The position numbers were made by a program, and so were the translations under genes. From positions 1 through 64,000 of the forward strand of contig NZ_JASHJI010000020.1 of NCBI RefSeq assembly GCF_030733265.1: a DNA stretch of 64,000 nucleotides, given 5' to 3'. The DNA comes from Roseibium sp. MMSF_3412. Lineage in GTDB: Bacteria; Pseudomonadota; Alphaproteobacteria; Rhizobiales; Stappiaceae. The stretch's first letter is position 1. Every line of letters begins with the position of its first letter. This document shows, piece by piece, positions 35,163 through 43,343 of the stretch. Below the pieces are notes generated by a model. It was not told where the DNA came from and searched no databases. It saw nothing but the letters and a program-made list of their open reading frames with translations.

Positions 35163-36131
35163 TTAATGTGTGAAGTCGGCAACGATTTCGTCGGAAAGCC
35201 GTTTCAGGGTTGTTTCGATATCGGCCTGATTGAAACGCAGATTGAGGGCGACATGGTTGACGCCGATCGATTCAAGCGTTTTCAGGTAGGTGCGCAGATG
35301 ATTGACACCCAGCCGGAAGCCGAGATGGATCGGTTGCGGGTCGGCATCCGCCGCGGCAGCAAGGTCGATATAGAGCGGTTGCATGACCGGCTTGTCAAAC
35401 GCCTCAAGCGCCCTGGTATTCTGCCTGTAGTCGCCGATTACCTGTTGCTGCGCCTGCATGTTGCGCGGATAGGTCATCCAGCCGTCGCCGTTCGCCGCGA
35501 TCCAGTCCGGGGCTTGCTGGCTGCCACCGGTGATCAGCATCGGCACTTTCCCCGCCACCGGCTTCGGCAGCATGTCCATGCCGGGTTCAGGTGTGCCATG
35601 CATGTTCGTGAATTGCGGACGGGTGGCGGCCATCTGCCGGATATAGGCGAAACTTTCCCTAAAGCGTGCCCCCCTGTCGCCGAACGACATGTTGAGCGCT
35701 GGGTATTCTTCCGGCCGGTCTCCGGAGGCAACCCCAAGAAGGAGCCGGCCGCCCGAAAGCGCGTCCGCGCTGGCTGCCGCCTTTGCAACATGCGCCGGAT
35801 GGCGCAGCGGCAAAATGATGCTGGCAACGCCCAGAGCGATCCGCTCGGTTCCCGCCGCGAGATATCCAAGATAGACGAACGGATCGAACATCTGCCCGGC
35901 ATCACCGAAGGAAGGCACGTTGAAAGGCACGTCGCGCAGCCAGACGGACGAAAACCCGAGTTGTTCGGCAAGTTGCACGCGCTCCAGATGCCAGTTCATC
36001 CCGGGAACCGCACCCATGCCGTAGTTTTCAAGCGGCACGACCAGTCCGAGAGACAGCCGGTTGGGCTTGAAGACCGTGTTGTATGACCGGTTGATCTGTT
36101 CAAACCCGGTCCTGTCCAAACGATTGAGCAT
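35163..36131 (-). CDS. LLM-class flavin-dependent oxidoreductase (luciferase-like)
   Basis: The ~322-residue protein begins with a TIM-barrel strand ([14 protein letters not shown]) and has family motifs [54 protein letters not shown] and [16 protein letters not shown]. Such enzymes use reduced FMN or F420; the N-terminus and length suit the TIGR03571-like bacterial group. The ATG at 36131 has GAGGGC six bases upstream and is preferred over the upstream start at 36167. Confidence 0.9.
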   Translation of the reverse strand: MLNRLDRTGFEQINRSYNTVFKPNRLSLGLVVPLENYGMGAVPGMNWHLERVQLAEQLGFSSVWLRDVPFNVPSFGDAGQMFDPFVYLGYLAAGTERIALGVASIILPLRHPAHVAKAAASADALSGGRLLLGVASGDRPEEYPALNMSFGDRGARFRESFAYIRQMAATRPQFTNMHGTPEPGMDMLPKPVAGKVPMLITGGSQQAPDWIAANGDGWMTYPRNMQAQQQVIGDYRQNTRALEAFDKPVMQPLYIDLAAAADADPQPIHLGFRLGVNHLRTYLKTLESIGVNHVALNLRFNQADIETTLKRLSDEIVADFTH

Positions 36132-36246
36132 TTTTTGCCCTCGCTGCGTTCGAAGTCTTGTATTCAACGAACTGCTTCGACCTTCATTTCAACTCTATCG
36201 CAACCGTCCCGCACCGTCGCGGAACGGTTTCACGCCACACCTGTCC

Positions 36247-36549
36247 TCAGGCCAGGTCGTCCTTGCCTTCGATCAGGAAGTGAAAGCTGTTCGACCCTTC
36301 GGTCCGGGCTTTCAGGAAAGGAGCATATTCCGCATCATTCATGAAATTGACCGCAGCTTCCCTGGACGGCCACTCGATCACGATCCGCAGCGCCGCCTCG
36401 TCTGCGGCACCCTCCATCTGTTCATGCGACGCGGTGCGCGCCAGGTATTTGCCGCCATGCTGAGCGACCAGCCGGTTTGCCGGGCCGATATAGCCGGGGA
36501 TCCAGTCTTCCGCCGTCGGTGTCACGGCGAGCACGGAGTAATACGCCAT
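36247..36549 (-). CDS. DUF1330-family small protein
   Basis: The ~100-residue dimeric alpha/beta-barrel-type protein begins MAYYSVLAVTPTAEDWIPGY, with HGGKYLARTASHEQMEG and VIEWPSREAAVNFMNDAEYAPF, all typical of DUF1330. No enzymatic role is established. GAGGATC precedes the ATG at 36549. It is divergent from a LysR gene 124 bp away, which may regulate it. Confidence 0.88.
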   Translation of the reverse strand: MAYYSVLAVTPTAEDWIPGYIGPANRLVAQHGGKYLARTASHEQMEGAADEAALRIVIEWPSREAAVNFMNDAEYAPFLKARTEGSNSFHFLIEGKDDLA

Positions 36550-36673
36550 CTCAATTGATCCTCTGTTTGCAGTGGCTGCGGGCTCCGCAACCTCGGCAAA
36601 CACATAAAGATCTTGAATTTTGGTATAAACAGGTAATTTCTAAGTACATAATTCGGATTTTGGATATAATCAA

Positions 36674-37582
36674 ATGGACACAGACAGCTTGCGGCTCTTC
36701 GTTCTGGCCGCGGAAAAACTGAACATAAGCGCGGCCGGGCGCGAACTTGGCATGCCGCCCGCCGTTGCCAGCAACCGGTTGGCGAAGCTGGAGCAAAGTC
36801 TCGGTTCTGATCTCATGCACCGCTCGACGCGAAAGGTGGCATTGTCTGTCGAAGGTGCCGAGTTTCTGCCCTTCGCGCGGGAGATCCTGGCCCAGGAAGA
36901 CGCCGCAAGGGCTGCCCTGGGTCTCTCCAGTCCACAGGTGAGCGGCCTGCTTCGCTTCGCGGCATCAAGCACCTTCGCGCAGCTCTACATCATTCCGCTG
37001 CTGCCCGAATTCCTGGCGAGATATCCCGAAATCAAGCTCGATCTCAAGCTATCCGACACGCGCTTCGACCTGATTGAAGGCAGTTACGATCTGGCGCTGC
37101 GCAACTCCGCCGTTGAAGACAGCAGCCTGAAATTCCGCAAACTCGCTGACGACACCCGCATTCTGTGTGCGTCACCGGACTATCTGCGCCGTCACGGAAG
37201 CCCGTCAAAGCCCTCCGATCTCGTCAATCATCAGATCATCGCCTTTCAGGACCTCACTCCGAAACCATTGATCGGTCCCGCCGGCACAATCGGACAGTTT
37301 GACCCGCGCGCCGCCGGGAGCCGTCTGGTCATGGACGACGGCCGCTCTTTGAAACTCGCGACCGTCTCAGGCGCTGGCATTTCCATGAATTCCCTCTGGA
37401 ACACTCATGCTGAGCTGAAAGCCGGATCGTTGGTCAGGGTCCTGCCCGACTATGAAGTCGACGACCGGTCCGTGCTGTGGTTCGTCTATCCGAAATCGAA
37501 TGTGCTGACTGGAAAAGTCAGGGTCTTTATCGACTTCCTCCTGGAAAAGATCGGCAAGGCGCCCGTGTGGACCAGCGCCTGA
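36674..37582 (+). CDS. LysR-family transcriptional regulator
   Basis: The 302-residue protein has an N-terminal HTH (DSLRLFVLAAEKLNISAAGR, MPPAVASNRLAKLEQSLGSDL) and a LysR effector domain from residue ~88 (SGLLRFAASSTFAQLYIIPLLPEF). Length and order are standard. It resembles the DsdC/YafC-like group acting on nearby oxidoreductases. It is divergent from the DUF1330 gene, with the LLM/SDR genes beyond it. Confidence 0.92.
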   Translation: MDTDSLRLFVLAAEKLNISAAGRELGMPPAVASNRLAKLEQSLGSDLMHRSTRKVALSVEGAEFLPFAREILAQEDAARAALGLSSPQVSGLLRFAASSTFAQLYIIPLLPEFLARYPEIKLDLKLSDTRFDLIEGSYDLALRNSAVEDSSLKFRKLADDTRILCASPDYLRRHGSPSKPSDLVNHQIIAFQDLTPKPLIGPAGTIGQFDPRAAGSRLVMDDGRSLKLATVSGAGISMNSLWNTHAELKAGSLVRVLPDYEVDDRSVLWFVYPKSNVLTGKVRVFIDFLLEKIGKAPVWTSA

Positions 37583-37594
37583 TACCCGGTGTGC

Positions 37595-38065
37595 TCAGTT
37601 GCAGCAGCCTGACGCGGAAGAACCGCAGCAACCACTGTTGTCTGTTGCGGCGACATGCTCAAGCGCCGGTTTGCAGTGGGCACGCACGTCGCGCAGCCGA
37701 ACAGCAACCGCACGGCCGCGCAGCTCCGGCGCAGCCAGGTCGTAGATCCGCATTCCCTGGTTCTCGTGTGCAAACTCAACCTGCAGCGGGCTTTCGCCAA
37801 GCCCGGTCAGCCTCGCTATGCTCTGTTCAAGAATACTGTTGAACTTTCCAACCTTCATATGACTGCCACCTTGGCCATCGAGCAACTGCAATGCGGCCTC
37901 CGTCCAGGAGGCGAGGCGTCCACCACAGTCAATACTGCCGACCTTCGCAAGTTTGAATTCCGTGACATGATAGCCCGCGCCGATTGTCCCCTCCCCGGTC
38001 TGAAAGATCAGTGGCAGATCGGCGGGCATTTTCTGCAATCCGTCCAGCAGCGATTGGGGTGTCAT
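37595..38065 (-). CDS. DUF6428-family protein beside an ArsR regulator
   Basis: The 156-residue protein (MTPQSLLDGLQKMPADLPLI at the start, AGYHVTEFKLAKVGSIDCGG, then SWTEAALQLLDG) matches the short Cys-ended proteins commonly divergent from or next to ArsR genes. The C-terminus CCGSSASGCC holds four cysteines, plausibly metal- or metalloid-binding. Its function is unknown. It shares a 79-bp divergent promoter with the ArsR gene, including two identical-half-site operators. Confidence 0.75.
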   Translation of the reverse strand: MTPQSLLDGLQKMPADLPLIFQTGEGTIGAGYHVTEFKLAKVGSIDCGGRLASWTEAALQLLDGQGGSHMKVGKFNSILEQSIARLTGLGESPLQVEFAHENQGMRIYDLAAPELRGRAVAVRLRDVRAHCKPALEHVAATDNSGCCGSSASGCCN

Positions 38066-38079
38066 GGCGGCAACCTTTC

Positions 38080-38099
38080 ATTTCAAGTTTTGTTGAAAT
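38080..38099. promoter_or_regulatory. ArsR operator site 1
   Basis: ATTTCAA-N6-TTGAAAT is a perfect 7+6+7 inverted repeat just upstream of the DUF6428 start. Confidence 0.75.
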
Positions 38100-38124
38100 A
38101 CAGTCTAAACAGAAATCAGGACTC

Positions 38125-38144
38125 ATTTCAAGAAAGTTTGAAAT
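38125..38144. promoter_or_regulatory. ArsR operator site 2
   Basis: It has the same half-sites and spacing as the site at 38080 (ATTTCAA-N6-TTGAAAT), ending directly at the arsR ATG. The pair lies 45 bp apart centre to centre, close to four helical turns, on one face of the DNA. Confidence 0.75.
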
Positions 38145-38471
38145 ATGAATGAAACAGGTGCCCTGGCTGCCTTCGCGTCGATCTCCAGCGCAACGCGTCT
38201 GCGCATTCTCAAACGGCTTGTCGAAGCAGGCAGCGACGGTCTGACCGCCGGCGAGATTGCAGAGACTGTCGGCGCAACGCCTTCCAGAACATCGTTTCAC
38301 CTGTCCAACATGTCGGACGCGGGCCTGGTGACCTCAACACGGCACGCACGGCAGATCACCTACCGGATCGACTTCGCGACCGTTGGGGCCTTGATGCGTT
38401 ACCTTCTGGAAGACTGCTGCAAAAACAACGCGACAGTCAGGGCGTGTTGCCTTCCGGGCAGTGGCTGCTGA
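38145..38471 (+). CDS. ArsR-family transcriptional repressor
   Basis: The 108-residue winged-helix protein has the HTH in TAGEIAETVGATPSRTSFHLSNM. Its C-terminal half is Cys-rich (LEDCCKNNATVRACCLPGSGC), giving five or more thiols for As/Sb or another soft metal. No ribosome site is visible because the operator abuts the ATG; translation may be leaderless or start downstream. It is divergent from the Cys-tailed DUF6428 gene. Confidence 0.9.
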   Translation: MNETGALAAFASISSATRLRILKRLVEAGSDGLTAGEIAETVGATPSRTSFHLSNMSDAGLVTSTRHARQITYRIDFATVGALMRYLLEDCCKNNATVRACCLPGSGC

Positions 38472-38487
38472 TCTGACCGGATCAGAC

Positions 38488-38757
38488 CTGGGTGATCGGC
38501 CCATGAATGAGGCGGAAAGGGTTTGAGGCGGCTTGCTGCTCGTCAAGGATCGGCAAGCGCAGGAAACGGGATTCATTTTCAAGCCTTTCGCAACGCGGAG
38601 GAGGCGCAAGCCGGTCAAATCCGAAGGACATGAAAACGGCTTCACCCCGTGGCGTCAGCGCGCTTGACCGGGCAAGAAGCCCGCTCCACGCACCCTTCCT
38701 GACGGGATTTCGCCATTTCGCATGCCATTCCACTCTCGTTCATGGGTCTGTCACTTA
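38488..38757 (-). mobile_element. MITE-like element, copy 4 (inverted, most decayed ends)
   Basis: This is a 270-bp copy in the opposite orientation. The left end reads CTGGGTGATCGGCCCATGAA and the right end the complement of TTAAGTGACAGACCCATGAA, so the terminal repeats have diverged more than in the other copies. The interior matches the minus-strand reading of copies 1 and 2. Its right border TTA forms the stop codon of the leftward SDR gene. Confidence 0.8.
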
Positions 38758-39444
38758 AAATCGCTCCACATGCGGGCGCAGTTCGATCTCGTTTGTCCAG
38801 ATGCTGCGATGCTGGCGCGTCATCTCCAGATATGTCTTCGCGATCGCGTCAGGATCCAGCGTCTTTTCCGGATCGTTGTAGGGAGCACCGCGTTCGGCAC
38901 TGTGAATGGCCCCGTCGATAACGAAATGCACCACGTGGATGTTCTTCGGATGAAGTTCCCGGGACAGTGACTGACAGAGCCCTCTGAGCGCAAATTTCCC
39001 CATCGCGAAAGCCGCTGATTGCGGGAACCCCTTGATGCCGGCGGATGCGCCGGTGAACAGCAACGTGCCTGCTTGGTTCGGAACCATGCGTTTCGCCGCT
39101 TCGTGGGCGACAAGAAAGGCCCCCCACGCGGTGACGTCGAGGGCGGCGCGCACTTTCTCAGGATCGAGTTGCTCAATCGGACCCTTGGTCCGGCCGCTTG
39201 GATTGTAGACGACAACGTCCGGAGTTGCCTCGTCGGCGTCAAGCGCGTCAAACAGGCGCTTGACCCCGGCCTGGCTCGTGGCATCGCACGCATAGGCCCT
39301 TGCACCGGTCTCCCGGCACAGGTCGTCCAGCTTGTCCGGATTGCGCGCCGCCAGGAAGACCCGATAGCCTGCTTGCGAATAGACACGTGCAAGCGAAGCG
39401 CTCAGCCCCGACCCGGCACCAACAATCAATGCATTTTTTGCCAT
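38755..39444 (-). CDS. SDR-family oxidoreductase
   Basis: The ~229-residue protein has the cofactor motif IVGAGSGLSASLARVYSQAG and conserved internal segments (DVVVYNPSGRTKG; LLFTGASAGIKGF). The usual Tyr-x3-Lys is replaced by FAMGKFAL, where Tyr appears as Phe, so activity is uncertain. The stop TAA lies at the border of the MITE copy, so the ancestral C-terminus may have been altered by insertion. The ATG at 39444 is chosen from the fold start (MAKNALIVGAG). Confidence 0.85.
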   Translation of the reverse strand: MAKNALIVGAGSGLSASLARVYSQAGYRVFLAARNPDKLDDLCRETGARAYACDATSQAGVKRLFDALDADEATPDVVVYNPSGRTKGPIEQLDPEKVRAALDVTAWGAFLVAHEAAKRMVPNQAGTLLFTGASAGIKGFPQSAAFAMGKFALRGLCQSLSRELHPKNIHVVHFVIDGAIHSAERGAPYNDPEKTLDPDAIAKTYLEMTRQHRSIWTNEIELRPHVERF

Positions 39445-39993
39445 GACCCTGCTCCTTGGACACACCCTTTGCTGTTACTTGGGGACGCGATCGGGATTTG
39501 CCCAGTCAACAGCCTGTGTCCGTGGTGCCGCACGCACGACCACGAGCCGCTTTACGGTCGGCCTTTTCAGCAACTCATTGGCTGCGCGCGGCGTATCGCG
39601 CGGTTCCCTTTGAAGCGGACCTTAATGGCGAGTGCACCTCAGAGATTTTCATCGGGAAATTGACGCCGGACCGGAATCGATAATACCGTTCAATATTGCT
39701 TCGGACGGAATAAGCATTTTGATCTTTTTTACTGGTCCAGATCCTGGTTTCAGGATTGACACAATGGCAGAGACTGATCGGACTGCAATAAACAACAGAG
39801 CCAGAGGGGCAGACAGAGGTCAGGGCTTTTACCTGAAAACCGGGTAGAGGCCGAGGGTGGCAAGCATGCCTGGGGAGGCATTTATGGCATTGATTTTATT
39901 ATGGGTATTTGGTTTTAAGAAATTTGTTTCAATGACCAGCCCTCTTGTCTCGTTCACGCCGGCGGTCTGCGCATCACAAAACGGATCGCCGAA
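39445..39993. other. Gene-free stretch
   Basis: This 549-bp stretch lies between the SDR gene and the large membrane-anchored protein. It contains only short frames without ribosome sites or recognisable motifs. Promoters of both flanking genes must lie here. Confidence 0.4.
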
Positions 39994-41829
39994 ATGACCT
40001 GTGCATGGATGAACGGTGTCACGGTCCACCTGCCCCGATCGGCCACACGCCTTCCTGTTGCCGCCTTGTTGACTGTGTTCTGGATAGCGCTTTTCGGCGG
40101 CGGCCAGGCAAGTGCGGACTGGATCAACCTGACAAGCGCGGAAAAACTGCCGAATATCGCTGAAATCACGGTGCGCGAAGATCGGGTCCATCTTGTTCTT
40201 CAGCTGTCCGAAGACAGCCTGGACATGATGGATGAATTGCTGAGTGACGACATGCGGCGCGAGCGGGGGATCGAACCGGAGCCGATCGAACAAAGGATGG
40301 AGCGCTTCGCCCGGGACAAGTTCCAGATAGTTGCAGACAGCGCAGACGCGCTGACTGCGACATGGCGCTTTTCCGAACCCCGGGCGCGAAAGGACCGGTC
40401 GTCTCCGGTGAACGGGGTCGTCCACCCGCTGACGCGCCAAAAAGCGCCCGAACCGCCCGACAACAGCCGGGTGCTTCACGCCGAAATCGACTATTTCTTT
40501 GAGCAAAGACCGAACACACTCACCTTCATTCCACCCCTGGATGACAGCGGTCGTGCCGCGCTCGACATCGGTTTTATCGTCTTCCAGAAAGGCGTGCCCG
40601 TCATCGATTTCCGGAGGCTCACCGGCCCGGCGACGCTCATGATCAATTGGGAGGATCCCTGGTATTCCGCTTTCGAGAACCCGAGCCTGACGCGCCATCA
40701 CCGTTGGCCCATCATGTCGTTTATCTATGTCGAACCGCGGGAAGTCAGGCACGAAGTCATGCTGAGACTGCAGGACCTGCAAGACTGGGCCGGCGTGAAC
40801 ATTGACGGAAACGCAAGAATTACCGAGGACGGGCGAAGCCGCATTCTGGAGGCAGCCAGCCGTTTTTTCGAAGACAAGAACCCTGTTATCATAGACGGCA
40901 CCCCGGCTGAACCGGCGACCGTCTTCTCGGAATTTCTGGATCTTACCCTCGCCGGCGTTCAGGTCATAGGCGATGACCGGACCCTGGACCCGGCAACCGC
41001 AGTGCTCGGCGTGACCCTGTCCTACCCGGTTGGACAAATGCCTGAGGAAGTCACCACGATCTGGCAACTCTTCAGCGACCGGATTGAAACCGTGCCGGTA
41101 ACCTCGATAGATCCTGTCGGTCCGTTTCCCTCCGAGTTCGGTGTCACCTACCCGTCTCACACCTGGACGAACCGTCTGTTGCGATATGAGGAACCCGGCG
41201 TTGCCACGGTTCCGGTCACCGATCAGAGGGCCATGAAGCTTCCCCTGCTCACGATCGTGCTTGCCGTTTTCGCATTGAACGCGGCCGCATTCGCTCTCAA
41301 GGCGAGTAAATGGGCGAGGTTCATCGGCTTTGCCGCGGCCCTCATCTTCGCCACGGGAGCTGCCGCAACAACCGACCGTTTCATTGCAACCCTTCCCAAT
41401 CCGTTTGCCAACTTGCCGGGCGAAAATGAAGCCCAAAACGCGATCCGGTCCGTCTTTGAGAATGCCAACGCCGCGTTCTACGAGATCAAGGACAAGGAAT
41501 TTGACGCCGAGCTCTCGAAATTCGTGGCTGAAGGATTGGCGCAAATCGTTTCAATCGAACTTGAGCGGGCCAACCGCATCGAATTGCCGGGGGGCATGAC
41601 GGCCCGTGTCGGCGACATTCGTGACGTCAAAATCACCGAGATACGCCCGCTCGACGCCGGCCGCGGGTTTTCAGCGCTTGCGCAATGGTCCGCCGAAGCC
41701 GTTGGCCAGCACTGGGGCTACCTGCATTTGAAAGATCTTGATCTGCAGGCGCGCGTCGAAATGATCGAGGATGATCGGGTCTGGCGGCTTGCCGGTCTGA
41801 CCAACCTCACAATCGAGATCAGGGAGTAG
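39994..41829 (+). CDS. Large secreted/membrane-anchored protein of unknown function
   Basis: The 611-residue protein has an N-terminal signal peptide (~residues 12-41, ending GGGQASA). A ~370-residue beta-rich extracytoplasmic region follows, then two closely spaced membrane helices (~410-450; LPLLTIVLAVFALNAAAFAL, GFAAALIFATGAAA) and a C-terminal domain (~460-611) after the loop with NANAAFYEIKDKEFDAELSKF. I do not recognise a family. The soluble-TM-TM-soluble layout suggests a periplasmic sensor or assembly factor with both soluble parts on the same side. It stands alone between the SDR and NTF2-like genes. A second ATG at 40009 is possible. Confidence 0.75.
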   Translation: MTCAWMNGVTVHLPRSATRLPVAALLTVFWIALFGGGQASADWINLTSAEKLPNIAEITVREDRVHLVLQLSEDSLDMMDELLSDDMRRERGIEPEPIEQRMERFARDKFQIVADSADALTATWRFSEPRARKDRSSPVNGVVHPLTRQKAPEPPDNSRVLHAEIDYFFEQRPNTLTFIPPLDDSGRAALDIGFIVFQKGVPVIDFRRLTGPATLMINWEDPWYSAFENPSLTRHHRWPIMSFIYVEPREVRHEVMLRLQDLQDWAGVNIDGNARITEDGRSRILEAASRFFEDKNPVIIDGTPAEPATVFSEFLDLTLAGVQVIGDDRTLDPATAVLGVTLSYPVGQMPEEVTTIWQLFSDRIETVPVTSIDPVGPFPSEFGVTYPSHTWTNRLLRYEEPGVATVPVTDQRAMKLPLLTIVLAVFALNAAAFALKASKWARFIGFAAALIFATGAAATTDRFIATLPNPFANLPGENEAQNAIRSVFENANAAFYEIKDKEFDAELSKFVAEGLAQIVSIELERANRIELPGGMTARVGDIRDVKITEIRPLDAGRGFSALAQWSAEAVGQHWGYLHLKDLDLQARVEMIEDDRVWRLAGLTNLTIEIRE

Positions 41830-41844
41830 GCAACAAAGGGAAGC

Positions 41845-42294
41845 TCAGCTGGCACTGGCGTCTTCGCCGGTGCCGGTCTCGCCCGGCCCCTCAACCTGAT
41901 CAATCCAGTTCTGGAGATTGTAGTAGGTGGTGATGCGCGCGATCTTTCCGTCCCGGATCTCAAAGAAGCTCCCCGCCGGAAGATCGTAGGTCTGTCCGTT
42001 GGCAGGCGGCAGCCCCTCATCGGTCGCAATGTAGGTGCCGTGCACGATAAACTCGGCTGCTGCGCGGTCGCCTTCTTCGTTGACGAAGAGAACAATATCA
42101 GAGAGCCGTTCCTTGTAGCAGCGCGTCATGTGCACGTTGAAGGACCAGAACTTGTCCTTGCCGACGCGTCGCTCCCCCTGATTGACGTCGTGAATGAGAT
42201 CTTCGGCGACGAGGCTCTCCATCTTCTTGGTATCACCGGCATTGAAAGCGGCGAAGTAAGTATCGATCAGAAAGCGGGATTGCTTGTTCGGCAT
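41845..42294 (-). CDS. NTF2/SnoaL-like (ketosteroid isomerase-related) protein
   Basis: The ~149-residue protein has the cone-shaped NTF2 fold pattern: FLIDTYFAAFNAGDTKKMESLVAEDLIHDVNQGE, WSFNVHMTRCYKERLSDIVLFV, and a C-terminal FFEIRDGKIARITTYYNLQNWIDQV, typical of ketosteroid isomerase-related proteins. The reaction is unknown. The ATG at 42294 is chosen; a GTG at 42306 is in frame. It converges with the 611-residue gene with a 15-bp gap. Confidence 0.88.
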   Translation of the reverse strand: MPNKQSRFLIDTYFAAFNAGDTKKMESLVAEDLIHDVNQGERRVGKDKFWSFNVHMTRCYKERLSDIVLFVNEEGDRAAAEFIVHGTYIATDEGLPPANGQTYDLPAGSFFEIRDGKIARITTYYNLQNWIDQVEGPGETGTGEDASAS

Positions 42295-42425
42295 GTCGTC
42301 TCGCACAAATTGGATTGCAACTCACCGGCGAGTTTGCCTGCGGTGCGAACGCCACGCAAGGGATATGACCGCCCGTTCTTTACAAAGGCTTGTCAGCCTG
42401 AAGCGCGCTGCCCCCTATCGGGGGG

Positions 42426-42695
42426 CTAGGTGATGGACCCATAAATGAGACTGAAATGGCATGCGAAATGGCGAAATCACGTCAGGAAGAGTGTGCGGAG
42501 CGGGCTTCCTGCCCGGTCAAGCACGCTGACGCCACGGGGTGATGCCATTTCCATGTCCTTCGGATTTGACCGGCTTGCGCCTCTTCGGCGTTGCGAAAGG
42601 CTTGAAAATGCGCCGCATTTCCTGCGCTTCCGCTCCTTGACGAGAAGCAAGCCACCTCAAACCATTTCGGCCTCATTTATGGGTCCATCACCTAG
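42426..42695 (+). mobile_element. MITE-like element, copy 2
   Basis: This is a 270-bp element in the same orientation as copy 1 and differing from it at roughly a dozen positions by eye. Both ends carry CTAG and the GGTGATGGACCCATAA inverted repeat. Its right CTAG (42692-42695) is shared with the next element. Confidence 0.88.
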
Positions 42696-42961
42696 GGTAC
42701 GGACCCATAAATGACGCCGATTTGGCGGCAGAAATGGCAAAATCTCGTGAGGAAGCGTGTGCAGAGCGGGCTTTATGCCCGGTCAAGCGCGGTGACGCTG
42801 CGAGATACAGCCATTTTGCCGTCCTTCGGATTTGGCCGTTTTGGCCATCTTCAACGTCGCGAAAGGCTTGAAAATGAACCACATTTCCTGCGCTTTCGCT
42901 CCTTGCAGTTGGTCAAAACGATCCAAACCAAATTGACTTCATTTATGGGTCCGTACCCTAA
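42692..42961 (+). mobile_element. MITE-like element, copy 3 (diverged subfamily)
   Basis: This element is about 270 bp with terminal repeats TAGGGTACGGACCCATAAATGA at the left and the exact complement at the right. The interior aligns with copies 1 and 2 only loosely but has the same layout and open reading direction. Its left end abuts the CTAG border of copy 2, consistent with insertion into that CTAG. Confidence 0.85.
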
Positions 42962-43193
42962 GCCTCTGGAGATAATTCAGATTGTTGCGAAAAAGCAACA
43001 TATAGTGACACAATTACATCATATGCGAAACGTCGTACAATTACCACTTGCAACCTGACAGCGACTTGCCGTATCAACCCGCCACCGATGAATTGTCCGG
43101 TGCAGATATCAATGGTTCGGCTATCTTTGCCACCCGCGTGATCCGGCTCTGCCGCATTCATGTACGGATGCTGCTCTGGAATATCGGTCGCCA

Positions 43194-43269
43194 GCGCGTG
43201 TAGCTCAGCAGGTAGAGCATCGGGCATGTTGCCCGACGGTCACAGGTTCAAGTCCTGTCATGTGTACCA
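43194..43269 (+). ncRNA. tRNA-like element 1: full cloverleaf with CCA but no usable anticodon
   Basis: The 76-nt element folds as follows. The acceptor GCGCGTG/CATGTGT has several G-T pairs. The D stem is GCTC/GAGC with loop AGCAGGTA, and the T arm is ACAGG-TTCAAGT-CCTGT. Discriminator A and encoded CCA (43267-43269) follow. The anticodon arm TCGGG-CATGTTG-CCCGA lacks U33, and an inner C-G pair can close it to a 5-base loop. It is therefore unlikely to decode. I infer a tRNA mimic or decoy; a decayed tRNA is the alternative, but the intact acceptor-T half and CCA argue for selection. Confidence 0.6.
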
Positions 43270-43343
43270 CGGATAGCTCAGTTTGGTTAGAGCATCGGGT
43301 TTCACCCCGACTGTCGTGGGTTCGATTCCCACTCCAACCGGCA
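43270..43343 (+). ncRNA. tRNA-like element 2: intact D, anticodon and T arms, broken acceptor
   Basis: Directly after the CCA of element 1, a D stem GCTC/GAGC (43276-43293), an anticodon-type arm TCGGG/CCCGA with a 6-base loop TTTCAC, and a T arm GTGGG-TTCGATT-CCCAC are present. The 3' strand TCCAACC has no complementary 5' strand beyond three pairs, because the sequence before the D arm is occupied by element 1. The end reads GGCA rather than CCA. It shares the TCGGG/CCCGA stem with element 1. Confidence 0.5.

Noticed and set aside
42961-43193. A sigma-54 (-24/-12) promoter before the tRNA-like array, as RtcR-controlled repair operons have
   Set aside because: No GG-N10-GC arrangement matching the consensus was found; near matches had wrong spacing.
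43270-43343. Functional tRNA-Glu (TTC anticodon)
   Set aside because: The anticodon loop has only six bases, the acceptor 5' strand is missing and the end reads GGCA instead of CCA.
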